DNA of 64,000 nucleotides from Atrina japonica (Eukaryota; Mollusca; Bivalvia; Pterioida; Pinnidae): NCBI GenBank assembly GCA_030159075.1, contig BROG01000917.1:16001-80000 (forward strand), read 5' to 3'. Below the pieces are notes generated by a model. The model was not told where the DNA came from. It saw nothing but the letters and a program-made list of their open reading frames with translations, and ran no database searches. Within the stretch, counting starts at the first letter, position 1, and every line of letters starts with the position of its first letter. Shown here piece after piece: positions 10,441-22,250 of the stretch. The translations under genes and the position numbers were made by a program.

Positions 10441-11700
10441 ATTAGAAATGTTGATGGTGGGCTAAAACAAGATAATACAAGTAAATATTCAGAATATATA
10501 AAATCACAAGTATGTAGTCGAAGTAATGTAGAAAAATAATTTTGACTGTAATTTGTGAGCAATGTGTGTATGTGAGTTCTGTTTACAATTAAAGTTTAAA
10601 CTAAACCGGAACTACCTAATACGATAGCGCAAGTCGGTCAGAAATTAAAGGGACGTAATCCGGTAAGCTCCTATTAAGATTCGCCGTATATTGAAACATA
10701 ATCAAGGGGGTAGGAGTTTATGACTCTGGTTATGTTTGTTGAGAGTATGTTTCCGTTCGATGATAATTTTGCGAAATGTTTACAAAATAAACACTTTCAA
10801 AAGTTGCTTGGACATATACTAGTTACAAATTTATCTAAGCAGCAATGATGTATGATTGCTATATATTGCAAACAGCTTTTCTGGCTGATCGATCACATAA
10901 AAATAACAGATTCTAAATATTAACTGTAAGGATATACCCATTTGGAATTCGTTATAAATACGTTATTCTTGTCAAACGTTACGTTTATAAAACATTGTGA
11001 CAACTTAAATATACATTTTCCTTAGCATGTATGAGAATAAGGAGAATAGGCGCAGTTTATATTATTACAAGTTTATATTATTAGACGTGTTGTAATTTTG
11101 ATGAAAATAATCTTCGAATTGTGATTAGCTGTATAATTATGTCTTGTTTTAATTTTTTAATTTATTAAGTGTGTGTTAAATTTAAAAATTAAAACATGAC
11201 AATTATCTAATACATTGTAGATATTCTATTAAGGGAAGTTAGAATGTTATTTTCCACAGCGTTAAAATTAATTTGCTTCCCCCGAAAATATGTAAAAACC
11301 AGCGTAATAATACATTATCTACATCAGTAAAATTATCGTTTTCACAAAAAAAAAGAAAGTTTAGTATTAAAAATGTTAATTACAATATAGAGATCGACGT
11401 TATTGTTGGTGTTAGTCAAAAGCTGAATAAACATTCCTTACAACTCTTGCATTGCACGTAATCTTTCATCTCACAAAGTAGCTATATATGCTTTTATACT
11501 TGAAGTAGTATGTTTATGTAACAGGAAAAAAACACATACGTGCATTGAAACAGCATCTACAATTTAAAACATTCACCAAGCTTGTTGTGAAATAAGGTTT
11601 CAAGTAGATTGAAAATAGCTATATGAGTATAACGAACTGTATCATGATATTGTTGAAATTCTCGTGAATATTTTTCTCCACTTTTATTGGTGAAACAATC
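10441..11700. other. AT-rich intron, nothing recognised
   Basis: No exon, RNA gene or element with clear ends was identified. Confidence 0.5.
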
Positions 11701-11704
11701 TCAC

Positions 11705-11866
11705 CTTGTTGGCATGTAGGTCCAGTCCATCCAGTATCACACCCAGAATGACAAGTTCCATGAACCGGATCAGATTTACATAGATCTTTGCAGTGACACA
11801 TATATCGACAGGTACCACGACTCTGTATTACAGACTTGAGTTCCACTGGACAAAACTGTATTGAAT
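11705..11866 (-). CDS. MEGF/scavenger-receptor-type EGF exon
   Basis: The exon has donor CAAG|GTGAGAT and a phase-1 acceptor (ATGTAG) at 11868-11867, giving phase 1-1. It reads FCPVELKSVIQSRGTCRYMC, HCKDLCKSDPVHGTCHSGCD, TGWTGPTCQQ. The C-x-C pair followed by G-x-C-x3-C-x3-GW-GP-CQ is the layout of MEGF10-like and scavenger receptor class F EGF repeats, a family greatly expanded in bivalves. It would follow the signal-peptide exon at 29.03 kb directly, with matching phase, and precede the EGF exons at 7.5 kb. The protein is probably a cell-surface or secreted binding protein. The exact ligand cannot be told. Confidence 0.75.
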
Positions 11867-11919
11867 CTACATTTAACGAAGAGCATAAATACGACAGTAT
11901 ACATTTACACACAGAAAGA

Positions 11920-12440
11920 GCGATAACCGAACAAACAAAATTACTGCCATTTCCAGACGTAGCAGATCGTTTATTTTCTTGGTAAAGGAGTCCAATATCA
12001 TAATAATTATAAATAGTTTAAATCACAATAAGTTTTTGTAATAAGTTTTGTGAGTGTATAGGTGAACAAATAGAGAAAGTCAGAAAATCAGGAAATTGAA
12101 AGAGAAAGTGAGAGAGAACTAAAATAACATTCATTATTTAAAAATATGCCAGCTATTCCACTATTTCATGTTACGATTGTGAGATATAAATCCTAGATAT
12201 TGTGCCTACATGTTTTTCTTATGATATTAAAAAAACTTTGGTAATCTAGTTAGATCAATACTACAAAAGTTTATATACATTTAAAACATATGAAATAAGA
12301 AACAAATAGCAGCATAAATATTTTTAGTTAGCATAAGTACGCAAAAATGTAAAGCTTTTATAGAGAAAATGTATTTTAAGTAACTGGTTAATAATATAGT
12401 GTTATTAAATGGGTGTTTTCATATTGATCCTGTTTTATGT
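11920..12440. other. AT-rich intron, nothing recognised
   Basis: No supported feature. Confidence 0.5.
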
Positions 12441-12451
12441 CTCAGTACATA

Positions 12452-12548
12452 CGTATTGGGTCGAGGTCCGCTGTATTGGCTCGAGGCGAAGCCATGGGCC
12501 AATACAACTGAAGCCACCGGCCAATACAACTGATCGAGACCCAATACG
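12452..12548. mobile_element. Short inverted-repeat (MITE-like) element
   Basis: CGTATTGGGTC on the left is the exact reverse complement of GACCCAATACG on the right. An inner GTATTGGC / GGCCAATAC pair is also inverted. Confidence 0.55.
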
Positions 12549-12559
12549 ACTGTACAAGG

Positions 12560-13160
12560 ACATAATATTTGATAATAATTTGATTAACCGAAGGCTTCAA
12601 ATAACCAACAAAAGCCAACTAAAAAGATAATTTATATGAAGACGGTATAAACAAAAAACCTTCGACAATATTCCCTATACTGCTTCAACAGTTAGTGCTC
12701 ATTCAATGATTCCATAATAATTACTACGTCACAATGTATTCTTGGTTGCGTCATAAGCAAGTGGCGAGGGATCTTTCCAGTTCAATGAAGTGTGTAAAAA
12801 CCTTGCTTTTGTACATTTTGTGTTCAATAGATCTGAATCATATTAATGCTAGAAAAGCTTTAAAGGCCCTACTTTTAAAGAACAGTCGTACAGACATTAT
12901 AAAAGAGTATGTGTGTATAATTGAAATCAACTCTATACGAACTGCAAAATATTTTTCAGCATGCAGGTTGAGCACCCATAAGTTGACAAAAATGTTTAAA
13001 ACCTACATGTATATATGAAAATGATAACGAAATTGAAAATGGAAGATTAATAAAAATAAATTACAAAACGTGCACGCCTCGCTACGCTCCGCAAAAACAA
13101 TATCTACTCTTCCTTCCTCTACTCTAAAAAATCATGAAACCATGTACCCTCCCTTTTTTC
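12560..13160. other. Intron, nothing recognised
   Basis: One open frame (12734-13018, plus strand) has no recognisable domain and AT-driven composition. Confidence 0.4.
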
Positions 13161-13167
13161 TTAATGT

Positions 13168-13905
13168 CCTTTAATTTGACATTTAGATATATCGACGACG
13201 TTTTGTCAATTAATAATGACAATTTTCATACATATGTCAATGCGATATATCCCAGCGAACTAGAAATTAAAGATACAACAGAATCAAGTACACACACGCT
13301 TCATACTTAGACATTTTACTTAATATCAACACAGACGGGAAATTAGCAACCAAGCTATACGATAAACGCGACGATTTCGGCTTTCCCATCGTAAATTTTC
13401 CACATTTAAGTAGTAATATCCCTCACTCACCTGCATATGGAGTTTATATTTCACAAATGATCCGATATGCCAGGGCGTGCACAACATATGAAGATTTCAT
13501 ATACAGAGGTAAACTACTCACTGACAAATTATTTGACACAGGGATATCGAAAACCGCGTTTAATGTCAACGTTCCGCAAATTTTATGCTCGGTAAAATAG
13601 TCTTGTTTGCGACTACTCTGTTTTCACTAAGTGAAATGTTGAGTTGCCTTTTCGTTGGCGGTTGTTGAGACGTCTGTACCAATTGTGACGAGGATACACT
13701 CCTCACGTGTTTCATTGGACTTGACTGTGGACTCACGGCGGGTGTGACCGGTCGACAGGGGATGCTTACTCCTCCATGGCACCTGATCCCACCTCTTGGT
13801 TTCCAGAGGTCCGTGTTTGTCCATTTTTACCGGATTTGTATCTATGTCCTGGACATCCTATTGATTTATACTTTGGTATCTGAGATTTTTATATATTTAT
13901 GACTT
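13168..13905 (+). mobile_element. 5'-truncated Naiad-type PLE copy (plus strand)
   Basis: It starts inside the RT at FNLTFRYIDDVLSINNDN, which includes the catalytic YIDD, and runs to the 3' end with the pseudo-LTR. Frameshifts occur near 13300 and 13540. The TGT-TGA-GAC junction is at 13663-13671. The frame after it stays open to about 13903 and reads DVCTNCDEDTLLTCF and so on. It ends in an AT-rich TTTTATATATTTA tract. It is the only Naiad copy here on the plus strand. Confidence 0.85.
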
Positions 13906-14109
13906 ATGACTACACTTTGTTTTACATCAGTTTCTTTTTAAAGTGTTTGCCCTACATATCGGTTAAATTTCGTTTACGCTTTCGCAGCATTATGAAATTT
14001 CATTTGTAAACAGAATTAGTATTATCAGCTTTAGATCGCAAAATTTAATCATAGATAGCAAAAAACGATTAAGATGTCATCAGTCCTCTAGAATTACGGA
14101 AGCGTATTA

Positions 14110-14345
14110 GGGCCACCTTTTGTTATTTCTCGTTTTGCCAACATTAAAGTTGGCTTTTTCAACTTTTTTCTTGGAATTACCAACATTTAAGTTGGCTTTT
14201 CCAACTTTTTTCTTGGAATTTTCAAAATTTTTTCTCGTTTTGCCAACTTTAAAAAATGGATTTTCCAACTTTTTTCTTGGAATTTCCAAATGTTTTCATG
14301 GCTTTTCAAACCTTTTTGCTTGACATTCCCAATTTAAAGTTGGCA
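14110..14345 (+). repeat. Palindromic satellite-like block (AACTTTAAAGTT family)
   Basis: Tandem, partly inverted units alternate GCCAACTTTAAAGTTGGC-type palindromes with CTTTTTTCTTGGAA and TTTCTCGTTTTG spacers. The left edge is GCGTATTAGGGCCAC. The same edge and units occur at 34.62 kb and, inverted, at 37.25 kb. Phe/Leu-rich and Lys-rich frames here are repeat artefacts. Confidence 0.85.
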
Positions 14346-14639
14346 TTACAAAAAGAAAAATGGAATATTGAGCTGATGTCTGGTGAATTTCTCTTTGTTT
14401 TCAGAGTTCATTAGTTTGGAAATGGAATATTTTTGAAGAATAAAGATGCCACAATTTTAGTATTTGCAACCCAAAAATAACCTTTAAAATCATAAATAAA
14501 AAGATTCCGGGGGAGAATACCCCGTAACATTTATTCCATATGTATTATGTTTGCTGAGATAATCTTCTTTTGAGATGTGTAGTCAATGTGACATATTAGC
14601 AGTTGGAGGCTTAGTTTCATTTCTTGGTGCTGATAAAAC

Positions 14640-14800
14640 CACCAAAAGATACGTGTTAATTAATCTAATGACAAAAATTGCTATGCTGTCACAAAAAAGT
14701 CAAGGCAGTTTAAGAATCATATCGAAAAGAAACTTAAAATTCATCAAATTAATACACTACGATTTAAAATAATTCATTATGTTCCAAATGTTAACTTTAT
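14640..14800 (+). repeat. Dispersed repeat block shared with 36.55-36.72 kb
   Basis: Shared blocks include TTAAGAATCATATCGAAAAG, AAACTTAAA and AAATAATTCATTA. The AAGATACGTGTTAATTAAT motif at 14646-14667 also occurs twice near 35.1-35.25 kb. Confidence 0.75.
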
Positions 14801-14821
14801 CTGTCGGGCCAGCCCATACAT

Positions 14822-15030
14822 TTCACGGACGTCTCAACAACCGCCAACGAAAAGGCAATTAACATTTCACTTAGTTAAACAGTAATCGCAAACAAGACTC
14901 TTATATCGACCGTAAAATTTGCGGAACGTTCACACCAAATGCGATTTTCGATATTCCTGTGTCAATAATTTGTCAGTGAATAGTTTACATCTGTATATGA
15001 AATGTTCATATGCTGTAACCGGGTTCTCAT
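14822..15030 (-). mobile_element. Naiad-type PLE fragment
   Basis: A short piece covers the end of the RT ORF and the TGT-TGA-GAC junction (14836-14834). It is truncated on both sides relative to the 22-kb copy. Confidence 0.75.
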
Positions 15031-15039
15031 CTCCGTCAT

Positions 15040-15360
15040 TGAAAAATGGCCGGTACCATAAAACTGAAAAATTGAGTGTGGCATAAAACACTTCAAAATT
15101 AAAATAAACAATACGCAAGCGACACTGATAAGCGGTTTAGTTTCATGAGAACTAAAACAGTGTATACAAAATGGAATTTCTGAGGAAGTTGGTATTAAGA
15201 GCATTTAAAATACTATTGAAACTCTAAATGCCATTTTACATTTTTGTATTTTTTCATTATAAATAATATCATTCCTATTCTAGCCAATGATATATATTAC
15301 TCGACTTTCTCTCAATGTCACTGTGTTTCCTATGAAAGCCGATTAGTATCAAAGAAAAAA
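15040..15360. other. AT-rich spacer
   Basis: Nothing recognised. Confidence 0.4.
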
Positions 15361-15366
15361 ATTCAG

Positions 15367-16476
15367 TTATCTCGTAATTACGAGATAGTTATCTCGTTAT
15401 TACGAGAAAAGATCTCGTAATTACGAGATAATTATGTCGTAATAACGAGAAAAGATCTCGTAATTACGAGATACTTATTTCGTTATTACGAGAAAAGATC
15501 TCGTAATTACGATATACTTATCTTGTTATTACGAAAAAAAGATCTTGTAATTACGAGATAGTTATTTCGTTATTACGACATAATTATCTCGTAATTACGA
15601 GAAAAGATCTCGTTATTAAGAGATAGATTTCTCGTAATATCGAGATAGTTAGGGATGGAAAATTATAGTTAATTATCTCGTAATATATATATCGGGATAA
15701 TAATTCAAAATTTTCAGTGTGTGTGTGTGTTTGTGTGTAATATATGTAATATTTTCATCATTTTGATAATAGAAACAAAAACATGAAATTTTATTGTTCT
15801 AATAATGAACAAATTTGACTTGGTCATTGGCAACTATGGTCTTTAACTGAAGTAAATATAAATTACATATAATTAATTTTCTTCATTTCTTCTTGAGATA
15901 TTGGAATAACTGTCAAGATATAAAATTAATACCACTCTCAAAATCACAGTAGATAACTCGAAATTTCGGGATTAAATATTTTTACACATGGCAGCATTAC
16001 GCTATCGTATAATAACCAAAATGTGTCCGGCAGAACCGAAAATGTTAACATTTTTTGGTCCGCGTCTCTATACTTTACTATCCCTAACTATCTCGTAATG
16101 GGCTATGTTTCTAAGATTTATCTCCCCTTGGCAGTAGATGTCGCACGATATAGTTCAGTTCACCTTCGAGATCTTTTCTCGTAAAACGGCATCATTATCT
16201 CGTAATAACGACATCTTTTCTCGTAATAACGAGATAAGTATCTCGTAATTACGAGATCTTTTCTTGTAATAACGACATAATAATCTCGTAATTACGAGAT
16301 CTTTTCTCGTTATTACGACATAATTATCACTTAATTACGAGATCTTTTTTCTTGTAATAACGAGATAAGTATCTCGTAATTACGATATCTTTTCTTGTAA
16401 TAACGACATAATTATGTCGTAATTACGAGATCTTTTCTCGTAATAACGAGATAACTATCTCGTAATTACGAGATAA
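15367..16476. mobile_element. Large inverted element flanked by palindromic sub-repeat arrays
   Basis: The left array (about 15367-15640) is built of TCTCGTAATTACGAGATA and CGAGAAAAGATCTCG units. The right array (about 16165-16476) is built of the reverse-complement arrangement, CGAGATCTTTTCTCG. Both outer ends are the same 20-base palindrome, TTATCTCGTAATTACGAGAT. The core is also bounded by inverted copies of CGAGATAGTTAGGGAT. No transposase is visible in the roughly 450-base core. It is probably a non-autonomous foldback-type DNA element. Confidence 0.7.
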
Positions 16477-16479
16477 TTT

Positions 16480-17050
16480 TATTTATTTTCGTACTTTCAA
16501 AACAGAAAACATGCATTCCTTCTTACATTCGCTCTAAATCACCATAAACTCTCGGATAGTATCAATTTTCATGCTTTGGTTACTTTAACTGAATCTTTCG
16601 CCTTCATTTCAAAGGACTTTGAAGGGTGAAAATGACAATATTAAATGGGAGCGAAATTTTCCAGGTAAACGGTATACTCGCTGACGAAATAGATGTTTGC
16701 ACTGATGTTCTATTCAATATAAATGAATGCCTAAAACTCTTTCTCACAAAGAATACATTTTCAGCACATTTTCTGAACAATTACCAACAGAAGTTTGATA
16801 TAGATTGATGTATATTATTGAACAAACTACTACAAGTTTGTAGTCTTTGTTATAGATTATATTTTACTTGATTTATTTTGTAAATCAGTGGCGTATGAAG
16901 CAAACCAAAAAAGGGGGCAATTTGTTATAATTTTCCGATTTTTTATAGAAAAATTAAAGGTTTTGCACCGATTTTATCCATTTTAAGGGCACGCTATCCC
17001 TGCTCACTACGCAAAATTTCAAGTGTTAGATTAATAGTGAGGCAATATAT
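16480..17050. other. AT-rich intron, nothing recognised
   Basis: One short open frame at 16626-16808 has no family resemblance. Confidence 0.4.
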
Positions 17051-17056
17051 CATTAT

Positions 17057-17082
17057 TATTCGCCGCCAGGAGGCGGCGAATA
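17057..17082. repeat. GC-rich perfect hairpin
   Basis: The 11-base stem TATTCGCCGCC / GGCGGCGAATA has a four-base AGGA loop, in otherwise AT-rich DNA. Confidence 0.9.
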
Positions 17083-17089
17083 TATTTCA

Positions 17090-17910
17090 AATTAAGTTAG
17101 GAAGTAGTATATGGAAGGAGCTGTTAGTTTCTTTGAACGCGGAAGTAATGACGTAGTAATTTTATTTGAGGCAAAAACGCTATTAAATTTCAGATATGAA
17201 AGTGATGTTGGTTTGTTTCATAAATAATCAGCATCTAAATTTTTTTATTGAGTTGCGTTTTACGCATCTAATAAACACAATGATATTTTCACTTTGGAAG
17301 CCCGTTAAAACTATTTTCTGTGTCCAGACGCGACGTTATTATAAAAAAAGTTGTATGTGAAAAAGTGCCCCCGCCCCGGTTCCTACGCCTATGTAAATGT
17401 CTGATCAATGACTACAATACTGTATTTGCAGATTTGTACAACGGTCATTACATAAATTACTGATGTTTATGGCATCGATCATATGTGATATGTAAAATTT
17501 AAGTGTAACTGCGAGTTATCTCCCATTTAATAACCTGAAAATAATTTGTATGTAATATCTAATGCACATAACTTGGCTAGATGGAGTAACCTTCTCGTTA
17601 TCATACGGATGATTCTACTCATTTTTCGGTTATGACAAGCTTCACGGGATATGTTTTATACCTAATTGGATACTTATAAGTGTGAAGTAACAACGATTAA
17701 TCTTGCTAGTGTAATTTTAAATACGTTATGTTTCATTACCAAACATATAAACTCGTCCTGGTCAATAAAGGGTAAATGGGGCTATCAAATATCAACTGGT
17801 CTGATGAACTGAGTTCAAATGGTCTGAAAAAGGTTCGGCAGGGTATATACTTCTGCTATCTGGTGTGAAGAGAGCAAAGTAAAAATAGTTTTAGTAAAAA
17901 AATATAGATA
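17090..17910. other. Intron, nothing recognised
   Basis: No supported gene or element with clear ends. Confidence 0.4.
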
Positions 17911-17914
17911 TATA

Positions 17915-18450
17915 AAATCTCAGATACCAAAGTGTAAATCTTCATGATTTCCGGGATACATATACAAATCTGGTGATATTGGATAAACATGGACCTCTGG
18001 AAATCCAGAAGGGGGTTAGGTGTCATGGAGGAGTATGCATCCCCTTTTAATCGATCACACCCGCCGTGAGTTCATAGTCAAATTCAAATGAAATAGACGA
18101 AGAACGAATCCTCGTCACAATTGGTACAGACGTCTCAACAACCGCTATCAAACAGGTAGCTCACCATTTCATTTAGTGAAGCATAATAATCGCAAACAAG
18201 ACTACTAGTATTATACTGACCGTAAAATTTGGAAAACGTTGACATCAAACGCGGTTTTCGATATCCCTGTGTCAATAATTTGTCAGTGAAAATTTTACCT
18301 CTGTATATGAAATGTTGAACATGTTCCAGAACAGTTGTGAAATATAAACACCATATACAGGTGATTGAGGGATATTGCTACTTTAATGTGGAAAATATTC
18401 GATGGAAAGCAGAAATAGTCGCATTTGTCGAATAGCCTGATTATTAAGTT
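17915..18450 (-). mobile_element. Diverged Naiad-type PLE 3' fragment
   Basis: It contains the pseudo-LTR start (CTCAGATACCAAAGTGTAAA), the GGAGTATGCATCCCCTTTTA block, the TGT-TGA-GAC junction (18137-18135) and about 250 bases of RT C-terminus. It carries frameshifts and stops. Its 3' end abuts ATAGATATATAAAAT. Confidence 0.8.
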
Positions 18451-18459
18451 TCTGTTTTT

Positions 18460-19335
18460 GTCTACAGTAAGTAATGACACGTTAAATCTTTTTTACTTTT
18501 TTAAAAACTCTTTTTACTTTATCGGTGGTCACAAGTATTATAACAGAAACTATATAAATACAACGCGATGTAACTTCATCTTTGGTCTTTTTCAATATGA
18601 AAATAGAAAATTAATATTTACAACTAAAACATTTCATTACTTCATCTGTGGTCTACAAATATTGCAACAGAAAAATTAATACATAAATAAAATATTTCAT
18701 CGGCGGTCTACTGCATCGTGGCAAAGGTGAGGGAAGTAAGATATTTACTTCAAACCATTGTTTAAAATCCTTGCTAGGATATACATCTTTTATAACAATG
18801 AAATAATATCCGTTGTTATAAGCACGAGTGTGGGTGTTAATAGAAGATCATATGTTAAAAATATTAAACTCTGTCAAGTGCCCGAGTTTTCTCTGTCTCC
18901 CATTACTTGTTCTAACACTGAAGTGTCTGTATAGTGGATTTCCTTCAAATTTTATTTTCCATGTAAAACACAATTGCTGTATTGTGGTTTAAAATATGTG
19001 ATTCGTTTCAAATTCTTCTTGTAAACAAACACAATATGATAACAATATATAGCTCTTTTAGATTGGATCTAGTACATAGTATTTTATTCATATATTTACA
19101 AATGCATTATTGTCATTAAGAGTCACTTGGTTTTAAGCTGTGTGTGTTAATGGAAATAAAATTTTTGAAATAGCATATATTTCACCCCTCTTTCTCTCCC
19201 TGATACTTAGTTGGCGTTTTGAAATAAGGGGTATATACAATGTATATACAGGTAAAACCTTTAAACCATGACTATGGAGAAAAACAGTCCAGGTTACCGG
19301 TAACATCATCTATAGTTTTCAATAGAATACAAGAA
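18460..19335. other. AT-rich intron, nothing recognised
   Basis: No supported feature. Confidence 0.4.
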
Positions 19336-19346
19336 CACCGTGTGTG

Positions 19347-19634
19347 AATGTTTGTTCGTTTGTTTATTGTTGTTTAACGTCCCACGCAGAAATCTTTCAC
19401 TCACATGGAGACGTCATCAAATGCCGGTGAACGGCTTCAAATTTTGGCCTATGCTCGGCACGTACGGTCACTAAGCAGTGAGGGTTCTTTAACGTGCCGA
19501 CACCTACTGTGACACGGGACCTCGGTTTTTACTTTTTCATCAGAAGGACAGGAAACCAACTTGCCGCCAGCTGGACTCGAAGTCACGACCATCGATCAAG
19601 AGTCGAGCGCGCTACCAACTGAGCCAGACCGGCT
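19347..19634 (-). mobile_element. tRNA-headed SINE, RUDI/V-SINE-like
   Basis: On the minus strand the head reads GCCGGTCTGGCTCAGTTGGT, an RNA polymerase III A-box region, followed by a CTTCGAGTCC B-box. The body contains TTAAAGAACCCTCACTGC. It is flanked by an 11-base direct repeat, CACCGTGTGTG, at 19336-19346 and 19635-19645, which is a target-site duplication. The family name is from memory; the SINE call itself is firm. Confidence 0.85.
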
Positions 19635-19649
19635 CACCGTGTGTGGAAG

Positions 19650-20465
19650 AAACACTTATACTTCAAAACAATATTTGTCATAGTCCGTCGTCAAGATAAA
19701 AATAAAGAGTAACATCGATAGTTACACGTGGTATAAAGCCGCTTTTACAAATTGATTCGTAATCTAGATTCCAAAAGTGAAAAAGATTTTTTTTTTCAAA
19801 ATGTTTAGGTATCTTCGTGCATCACTATGTATATTACCTCCGTATATGGAATGATCAATCGTTGAGCAGGCTAGATAATTTGGGTATCTACATATATACA
19901 AATATTAAAGGGATATTACTACTAGTATTATTAACAATACAAAAGTTATGGTTTTAGAAAAGTGGGCAGAACAAATGCTCAGTACGATTGTTTCTATCAA
20001 TAAGATTTCATCAGTAGACATCGAATTTAATAAAAGTGTATATATCCAACAGAAAACGTGGTATCATACATATTGCATTCTAATGCAATTTATCGTATGT
20101 ATATACTAGATAAAATTACATTTGTTTATGCGACACTGACACGCCCCCATGCATTAATTATTCTCGTTATGCACCCCTTCCATTAGATATTCTCGTAATG
20201 CACCCCCTGTTTGGAACTTCCCTATTTATATTGCGATCAATGAAAAGAAAAATGACTTTCGTGTGCCATTCGTTCTCCGGTACATTTCATCGTCTGCTCC
20301 TCCCGTGTCATAAAAAATCATGAAATTGAAGACGGTGAAAGGATTTTGAATTCTTTTTCGAAAATAATATTGGCATTAGAAAGTATGTTGTTTTTGTTGT
20401 ATCTTGTTATGTGTTATAATTTGTACTTTAGAAACATGATAAAAGATTATAATATGACCATTTAG
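19650..20465. other. AT-rich intron, nothing recognised
   Basis: Only two short imperfect direct repeats near 20150-20215 (ATTCTCGTTATGCACCCC type). Confidence 0.4.
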
Positions 20466-20470
20466 ATATT

Positions 20471-20540
20471 ATACTTCTTCCCAGCCGTCGGTCCCGTTAC
20501 CATCCTGATACCGGGAACCTCGGCCTGAGAAGGAGTATGA
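20471..20540. repeat. Long imperfect GC-rich hairpin
   Basis: The arm ATACTTCTTCCCAGCCGTCG pairs imperfectly with CGGCCTGAGAAGGAGTAT around a loop of about a dozen bases. It is GC-rich against an AT-rich background. Confidence 0.55.
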
Positions 20541-20544
20541 TAAC

Positions 20545-21455
20545 AAAATATAATAATCTCTATATACATGTATACGGCAAATCGCAATCCTCGTATTGTT
20601 TAGTCTTCAATTCTCCGTTCGTCTCTTTATCAGATAAATATTTGAATTTGTAAATTATTAAAGATAATAGCTCGTTTACTTAGAAATGTTTGAACTAGGT
20701 AAACTTTTACTATCTCTATATTTAATATATGATATGTACTTCAGAGTGTGGTGTTTCAAATCAAAATTAATTTGATGGAATTATGTATTATGATGAACCA
20801 ATTCTCAGGTAGTTACATTTGCAACCGATTGCATAAATATTTATATGTAACACGTATGATAAAGCCTGGCGGCGATTTGACTAACGTGCTATTTCTGTAG
20901 GGTAAGGGTATCTGAAATTGGGATTTTCAGAACCCTTGGGTCAGAGTTAAGTAGAAAAGACACTTGTAAGTAACAGATAAGGCATGTTCCCTGTACAAGG
21001 GTAGAGTACTTGCATTGTTAGTATTTGCTATATTCTTGGTGATGATAAATCCAAGAATTTATGAAACAATAAATAACATGTTAGTGAAACTGTGTACACG
21101 TATGTATGTAATATTTTATTGGCTGTCTTTGCAAGATCTGATGTTATTTTAAGCTATTCCCGATCCCCAAATTAAAAAAAGTGATTGTTTAACGGCAGAG
21201 TCAAAAGTGAAAATTACTACCCTTGGAATTAAAACCTGTACATTATCTTGATTCATGTGTGAAAACGTAATTTCATATTTTGATTGATTTTCGGAAACAT
21301 TTAATTTTGGATGTGTTAAAATATTTTGAGATTGGAGATCAATTGATATGATATTATTAACACAATTATTTTGAATGCACTTTATTTTTGCTGAACAATC
21401 TTTTTAAAAACACTGTAATTGATTACATAACATGTTTAAACGAGATTAGTAAACA
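20545..21455. other. AT-rich intron, nothing recognised
   Basis: No supported feature. Confidence 0.4.
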
Positions 21456-21461
21456 GTTATC

Positions 21462-22221
<760 letters not shown>

Positions 22222-22250
<29 letters not shown>

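Noticed and set aside
12734..13018. 94-codon plus-strand open frame
   Set aside because: No domain, signal peptide or splice context; AT-rich composition explains it.
17797..17830. CTGATGA...GAAA spacing like a hammerhead ribozyme
   Set aside because: The intervening bases do not form stem II, and flanking stems I and III are absent. Naiads are also reported to lack hammerheads.
19560..19634. tRNA-like sequence (also at 61.30 kb)
   Set aside because: A and B boxes belong to SINE heads with target duplications, not free tRNA genes.
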